Origin: Bacillota bacterium
GTDB lineage: Bacteria; Bacillota_I; Bacilli_A; MOL361; Turicibacteraceae
NCBI GenBank assembly: GCA_003486705.1
Contig: DNGE01000018.1
Coordinates: 11,291-20,687, forward strand
DNA: 9,397 nucleotides
Reading direction: 5' to 3'
Shown: positions 5,130 through 9,397 of the stretch, one piece after another
Layout of the letters: every line of letters starts with the position of its first letter
Position numbering within the stretch: position 1 is the stretch's first letter
The notes under the pieces: model-generated
Told to the model about the DNA's origin: nothing
The model's database searches: none
Seen by the model: only the letters and a program-made list of their open reading frames with translations
Program-made: the position numbers and the translations under genes

Positions 5130-6623
5130 ATGGCAGCTAAGAGTTCAGCTACAGGGAAATTAACATTAGTTTCTCTAATTTTAATGATTTTTACGTCGGT
5201 ATTTGGATTTGCTAATATGCCGCGTGGATTCTACTTCATGGGTTATGCCGCAATTCCATGGTATATTATTGCAGCAATTACGTTTTTCGTTCCATTTGCC
5301 TTTATGATCGCAGAGTATGGTGCTGCATTTAAAGATGAAAAAGGCGGAATTTATTCATGGATGGAAAAATCAGTCGGACCTAAATATGCGTTCGTTGGTA
5401 TATTCATGTGGTATGCATCTTATGTTATTTGGATGGTAAACGTTGCTTCTTCAATTTGGATTCCATTTTCAAATGCAATTTTCGGAGCAGATAAAACGCA
5501 AAGTTGGTCAATCTTCGGTTTATCAAGTACACAAACACTTGGAATTTTAGGGTCACTTTGGTTATTAATTGTTTTATTCTTAATTTCTAAAGGTGTCGAT
5601 AGTATCAAAAAAGTAACCTCTATTGGTGGAACAGCCGTTGCATTACTAAATATTGTGTTATTAGTTGGAGGATTAACGGTCTTATTCTTAAACGGATTTG
5701 AGTTAGCAGAGCCAATTAAAGATTTATCATCAGCCTTTATGGTATCACCTAACGGAAATTATACAAGTGTGATTGCCATGTTATCATTCTTAACATATGC
5801 AATCTTTGCATTCGGTGGAACTGAAGTTGTCGGTGGTTTAGTTGACCAAACGGAAAACCCTGAAAAAACGTTCCCTAAAGGATTATTAATTGCAGCAGGT
5901 GTTATTTCATTAGGTTATGTCATTGGTATTTTCATGATTGGTATCTTCACAAACTGGAATGAAGTATTATCAGGAAGTGGAATTAATACTGGGAACGTAA
6001 CGTATGTTATTATGCAAAACTTAGGTTACGAGTTAGGACTTGCCTTTAAGTTAACACAAGAAGCTGCTGTAACAATGGGAACTTGGTTTGCACGTTTTGT
6101 TGGATTATCAATGTTCTTAGCTTTAAGTGGAGCGTTTATGGCATTATCTTATGGGCCATTAAAACAATTAATCGAAGGTACGCCAGCAAAAATCTGGCCT
6201 GGTAAAATTGCTGAATTAAAAAATGGATTACCAATTAATGCAATGAAAATCCAGACTGCACTTGCTATTGTATTAGTCTTATTAGTTTCATTCGGTGGGG
6301 ATGAAGCAGCCAAATTCTTCGATAAGTTAATGTTAATGACAAACGTAGCGATGACAATTCCTTACTTATTTATTTCATACGCGTTCATCTCATTCAAACG
6401 TAAACAAGAAATTCATAAGCCATTCGTTATTTATAAGAGTGAAAAAATAGCAACTGTTACTGCTATTGTTGTTACAGCTGTTGTGGGATTTGCAAATATC
6501 TTTACAATTATTGAACCATTAGCAAGTCAAGCTTATGATAAAACAATTTGGATGATTGCGGGACCATTATTCTTCACAATTTTAGCACTTGTGTTGTACA
6601 ACAGAGCTGAGAAAAAAGCATAA
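5130..6623 (+). CDS. yjeM: Glutamate/GABA antiporter-family transporter, YjeM type
   Basis: The product is 497 aa, very close to the 500 aa of E. coli YjeM, and similar along its whole length as I remember that protein. Shared stretches include 'LILMIFTSVFGFAN' in helix 1, 'GGIYSWM..SVGP', 'GGLVDQTENPEKTFPKG', 'WFARFVGLSMFLA', 'LVSFGG' and 'FANVFTII'-like 'FANIFTII' near the end. It belongs to the APC superfamily, glutamate:GABA antiporter (GadC-like) group, with about 12 membrane helices in the cytoplasmic membrane. YjeM's substrate has not been established to my knowledge, so amino-acid exchange is a family-level inference. No decarboxylase lies nearby, so a GadC-style acid-resistance role is not supported. 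I chose the ATG at 5130 because AAGGA lies eight bases before it; the in-frame ATG at 5121 would overlap that site. The gene is transcribed alone and closed by the hairpin at 6625-6658. Confidence 0.92.
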   Translation: MAAKSSATGKLTLVSLILMIFTSVFGFANMPRGFYFMGYAAIPWYIIAAITFFVPFAFMIAEYGAAFKDEKGGIYSWMEKSVGPKYAFVGIFMWYASYVIWMVNVASSIWIPFSNAIFGADKTQSWSIFGLSSTQTLGILGSLWLLIVLFLISKGVDSIKKVTSIGGTAVALLNIVLLVGGLTVLFLNGFELAEPIKDLSSAFMVSPNGNYTSVIAMLSFLTYAIFAFGGTEVVGGLVDQTENPEKTFPKGLLIAAGVISLGYVIGIFMIGIFTNWNEVLSGSGINTGNVTYVIMQNLGYELGLAFKLTQEAAVTMGTWFARFVGLSMFLALSGAFMALSYGPLKQLIEGTPAKIWPGKIAELKNGLPINAMKIQTALAIVLVLLVSFGGDEAAKFFDKLMLMTNVAMTIPYLFISYAFISFKRKQEIHKPFVIYKSEKIATVTAIVVTAVVGFANIFTIIEPLASQAYDKTIWMIAGPLFFTILALVLYNRAEKKA

Positions 6624-6624
6624 T

Positions 6625-6658
6625 AAAAAGATGACTTCGATTTTGAAGTCATCTTTTT
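6625..6658. terminator. Bidirectional terminator between yjeM and tldE
   Basis: The arms AAAAAGATGACTTC and GAAGTCATCTTTTT form a perfect 14-bp stem with a 6-base loop, followed by further Ts on the plus strand. On the minus strand the A-tract also becomes a T-tract. It begins just after the yjeM stop and ends a few bases before the tldE stop at 6666, so it serves both convergent units. Confidence 0.88.
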
Positions 6659-6665
6659 TTGGTTA

Positions 6666-8000
6666 TTATTCTCCTGCAACCGTTAATTTATTAATAAGTA
6701 GCGCAGGGGAACCCACCCCTGACATGCCGAATTCTAAGTTGTTAGCAACAGTATCAATGCTTTTTAACATATCAAAAAAGTTTCCTGCAATTGTGATTTC
6801 ATGAACAGGGAATGTAATTATCCCATTTTCAATCATAAATCCGCTTGCAGAAAGTGAAAAATCACCCGATATTGAATTTAAACCAGAATGTAATCCTTGA
6901 ACATCCGTGATGTAAAGCCCATTGTTGACAGAGCTGATTACTTCTTCAAAAGAATTCGGTCCAGACTTAACATATAAATTACTAGGTGAAATTCCGACTA
7001 AACTTTTATAGCTACCACGACTTCCATTACCCGTTGGCGTCACACCAAAAATCTTAGCCGTCGTTAAAGAATGTAAATAAGTTTCAAGTACCCCGTTAGA
7101 AATCACTTCTTTATAGTAAGTAGCAACGCCCTCACCATCAAAACTTTGGCTACCAAGACCGTTTAAAAGATGAGGATCATCAACAATCGTGACACACTCG
7201 GACGCGACAACGTTACTAATTTTATCCTTAAATAATGATAAGTTTTTATGAACTGCTTCGGCGGAAAAAATATTAGACATGGCATTTAACATATCGGCAG
7301 CCACTAAATTTTTAAGCACAATCGGATACTTTCCAGAACGTACTTTCTTTGATCCTAACTTAGAGACAGCCTCGGTAACAATTTCTTTAGCCAATTCAGC
7401 AGGCATGTAATCGGAAAATGTTGTACTCGTAATAAATTTACCGCTATCTTTATTCTCCCCATTTTCAGTGACTAACACATCAATATAAGCATATGCGTAG
7501 TTAGAGCGTTCTGATAGATCAAGACCTTTTGTATTTTTTAAAGTAATTTCACTTGTTCCATTTGCAAATAAACAGTAGCTTACAGACTTGACACGTGAAT
7601 CTAAAGCTTTACATGCAGATTCCACCTCTTTTAAGAAGTCAATTTTTTGTTCTGCTGTTACATTTTCAAAAGCCGAGTCATATAAACTTAAATCAGTGTA
7701 ATGCTCACTTCCATTGAACAATTCTTCATTATCCTCTTTTTCAATGATTGAAGCATTATCAATGACGCTTTTAATTAGAAACGGAATAGATGAGTCATCC
7801 ATTAACTCAGTGTACGTATACCCCATTTTTCCTTCATATATACCGCGAAATGAAATACCTTGTGTACGAGAAACAGAATAGGAATCAACGGCTTGTTCAA
7901 ATACTTTACAAGAAAATGAATTGCTAACGGATACGTATACCTCCATGTCTGTAAGGTTTGAGGCACGTCCTTGTTCAAATAATAAATCAATATTTAACAT
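6666..8000 (-). CDS. tldE: TldE/PmbA-type subunit of the TldD/TldE metalloprotease
   Basis: The product is 444 aa, about the usual PmbA/TldE length. In enterobacteria TldE pairs with TldD; the complex shortens or matures peptides such as microcin B17 and degrades the CcdA antitoxin. The zinc site sits in TldD, and this protein accordingly lacks an HExxxH motif. Recognised features are 'SFDGEGV' (286-292), 'TGNGSRGSYKS' (323-333), 'SGDFSLSASGFMIENGII' (378-395), 'VHEITIAGNFFDML' (399-412) and a C-terminal 'GSPALLINKL' (430-439), all standard for PmbA. The start ATG lies three bases after the tldD stop, with its ribosome binding site AAAGGGGGAA inside the last tldD codons, so translation is probably coupled. 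It is the last gene of the operon, ending at the hairpin 6625-6658. The physiological substrate in Firmicutes is unknown. Confidence 0.93.
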   Translation of the reverse strand: MLNIDLLFEQGRASNLTDMEVYVSVSNSFSCKVFEQAVDSYSVSRTQGISFRGIYEGKMGYTYTELMDDSSIPFLIKSVIDNASIIEKEDNEELFNGSEHYTDLSLYDSAFENVTAEQKIDFLKEVESACKALDSRVKSVSYCLFANGTSEITLKNTKGLDLSERSNYAYAYIDVLVTENGENKDSGKFITSTTFSDYMPAELAKEIVTEAVSKLGSKKVRSGKYPIVLKNLVAADMLNAMSNIFSAEAVHKNLSLFKDKISNVVASECVTIVDDPHLLNGLGSQSFDGEGVATYYKEVISNGVLETYLHSLTTAKIFGVTPTGNGSRGSYKSLVGISPSNLYVKSGPNSFEEVISSVNNGLYITDVQGLHSGLNSISGDFSLSASGFMIENGIITFPVHEITIAGNFFDMLKSIDTVANNLEFGMSGVGSPALLINKLTVAGE

Positions 8001-8003
8001 GTT

Positions 8004-9392
8004 TTATTCCCCCTTTGCGCCACCGACTGTAATTTCTTTTACACGTAGTGCAGGTTGTCCCACATTTGTTGGAATTGACCCGCTGACTGAACCACACATG
8101 CCTTGTGCGTGTGCTAAGTTATTTCCAACCATATCGATTTGATGTAAAATCTGAGGACCGTTACCGATTAAAGTAGCGCCGCGAACAGGTTCAGCAATTT
8201 GGCCGTTTCGAATGATATATCCTTCTGTTACGGCAAAGTTGAAGTCACCTGTTCCTGGATTAACAGAGCCTCCACCCATGTTTTTAGCATATAGTCCAAA
8301 TTCGGTATTAGTGATGATTTCATTAAGTGTTGATTTTCCATTGGCGATATACGTATTTGTCATACGAGAGGTTGGTGCATAACGGTAGTTTTGACGTCGT
8401 GACGATCCCGTCACGTCCATCTTCATGCGACGGCTGTTTAATTTATCGATTAGGTATCCTTTTAGGATTCCATTTTCAATTAAAACATTTTGTTGTGTTG
8501 GTGTACCTTCATCATCAATGTTTAAAGAACCCCAATCATTTGCAAATGTCCCATCATCAATCGCCGTGACACAATCACTAGCAACCTTTTCACCAAGTTT
8601 ATCGCAAAAAACAGATAAGCCCTTAGCAACAGAGGTAGCTTCTAAACCATGTCCACATGCCTCGTGGAAAATAACGCCACCGAATCCATTATCAATGACA
8701 ACCGGCATTTTTCCGCTCGGACATTTTTCCGCGTTTAACATCGTTACAGCTATGCGAGCGGCATCTTCAGCATAATGCTTGATATCAAGGTTTTCAATAA
8801 ATTCAAACCCTTGGTGTGCTCCAGGACCATGTCCTCCTGTTTGCATTTCGCTTCCGTTTGAAGCAACAGCACTGATGTAAAGTCGTGTTCGCACACGTGT
8901 GTCTTCAACAAAACGTCCTTCAGAGTTAGCAATTAAGACATGTTGCTTACTTTCTAATAGGTTAATCGTATTTTGACTAATTGATGTGTGATAGTTTTTA
9001 ACATAGTCACTCGCTTGCTTCATTTTTTCAATGCGTAACTTGGCAGGCACCTTATCTAAATCCATTTGTACTAAATGCTGATTCATCACATACTCGCGTG
9101 TTAAATTTAAAGGTGCTATTAAGGTTTCACCTTTTAATGCAGCAGCAATTTCACGCGCTGTTTTTAATAAATTGTCACGATTTGAATCATTCGTGTAACC
9201 ATAAACGGAATTTGTCCCCTTAAAAATTCGAATTCCGATTCCATAGTCTTGACCACGATTTGCTTTATCGACTTTCCCACCAATCATGACAATTCCATTT
9301 GAGTCCGTATGTTCAATAAAGACTTCGGCAAAGTCAGCCCCATTGCTTAAAGCTTCAGCGATGACATCTGCAATAATAGCTTGACTAATCAT
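8004..9392 (-). CDS. tldD: TldD-type zinc metalloprotease, catalytic subunit
   Basis: The product is 462 aa. The catalytic signature FHEACGHGLE gives HExxxH at H243, E244 and H248, and the third zinc ligand of the family is present as a Cys near the C-terminus in 'GMCGS' (C433). The substrate-cleft segment 'DDEGTPTQ' (293-300) and the 'GTGDFNFAVTEGYIIRNG' stretch (380-397) are also as expected. All catalytic elements are therefore intact and the enzyme should be active with TldE, the following gene. It is cytoplasmic and acts on small unfolded peptides in known cases. The ATG at 9392 gives an N-terminus (MISQAIIADVIAEALSNGAD) typical of the family, so the gene is probably complete. Only five bases upstream remain in the window, so its ribosome binding site and promoter cannot be seen and a slightly longer start is not excluded. 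Confidence 0.93.
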   Translation of the reverse strand: MISQAIIADVIAEALSNGADFAEVFIEHTDSNGIVMIGGKVDKANRGQDYGIGIRIFKGTNSVYGYTNDSNRDNLLKTAREIAAALKGETLIAPLNLTREYVMNQHLVQMDLDKVPAKLRIEKMKQASDYVKNYHTSISQNTINLLESKQHVLIANSEGRFVEDTRVRTRLYISAVASNGSEMQTGGHGPGAHQGFEFIENLDIKHYAEDAARIAVTMLNAEKCPSGKMPVVIDNGFGGVIFHEACGHGLEATSVAKGLSVFCDKLGEKVASDCVTAIDDGTFANDWGSLNIDDEGTPTQQNVLIENGILKGYLIDKLNSRRMKMDVTGSSRRQNYRYAPTSRMTNTYIANGKSTLNEIITNTEFGLYAKNMGGGSVNPGTGDFNFAVTEGYIIRNGQIAEPVRGATLIGNGPQILHQIDMVGNNLAHAQGMCGSVSGSIPTNVGQPALRVKEITVGGAKGE

Positions 9393-9397
9393 GTAAT

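Noticed and set aside
7921..8142. 73-codon plus-strand frame across the tldD-tldE junction
   Set aside because: It is antisense to two firmly identified genes and has no start signals of its own.
8425..8775. 116-codon plus-strand frame inside tldD
   Set aside because: It is antisense to the most conserved part of TldD, including the HExxxH region, so its openness reflects codon constraint on the real gene.
1..9397. Search for insertion sequences, CRISPR repeats, tRNA or rRNA genes, phage genes and defence systems
   Set aside because: I saw no transposase, no regularly spaced repeats, no cloverleaf and no recognisable defence or phage protein on either strand.

Overview
The window looks like chromosomal DNA from a low-GC Gram-positive (Firmicutes) bacterium. 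It is AT-rich, has strong AGGAGG-type ribosome binding sites, encodes a lipobox lipoprotein of the Bacillus YkyA type, a DegV/FakB fatty-acid-binding protein and a YjcF-like GNAT, and has compact hairpin terminators with T-tracts. My best guess is a spore-forming Erysipelotrichia-like lineage such as Turicibacter. That is an impression from protein style, not something the sequence proves.

Layout: (1) bases 1-72 hold the tail of a membrane protein ending in a bidirectional terminator. (2) A small minus-strand membrane/coiled-coil protein (96-503) is divergent from a plus-strand DUF4397 protein (803-1471). The region between them carries sequences resembling mother-cell sporulation promoters (sigma-K-like for the minus gene, sigma-E-like for the plus gene). 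(3) A minus-strand DegV/FakB gene (1513-2373) has a near-consensus housekeeping promoter and, over its start point, a palindrome matching the FabT box of fatty-acid synthesis regulons. (4) After about 530 bp of non-coding DNA with two tandem palindromes comes a plus-strand pair: a YkyA-like lipoprotein (2905-3525) and a GNAT acetyltransferase (3539-3982). (5) An unrecognised 145-aa protein lies on the minus strand (4052-4489). (6) After about 640 bp of non-coding DNA comes a yjeM-type amino-acid antiporter (5130-6623). (7) The minus-strand tldD-tldE (pmbA) operon (9392 to 6666) encodes a two-subunit zinc metalloprotease.

The gene arrangement is modular. Every convergent junction is closed by one hairpin that can terminate from both sides. 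I see no mobile element, CRISPR array, tRNA, rRNA, defence island or obvious biosynthetic cluster. Most of the window is ordinary chromosomal content. The most informative signals are regulatory: the FabT-like operator on the DegV/FakB gene and the sporulation-like promoters between the first two complete genes.
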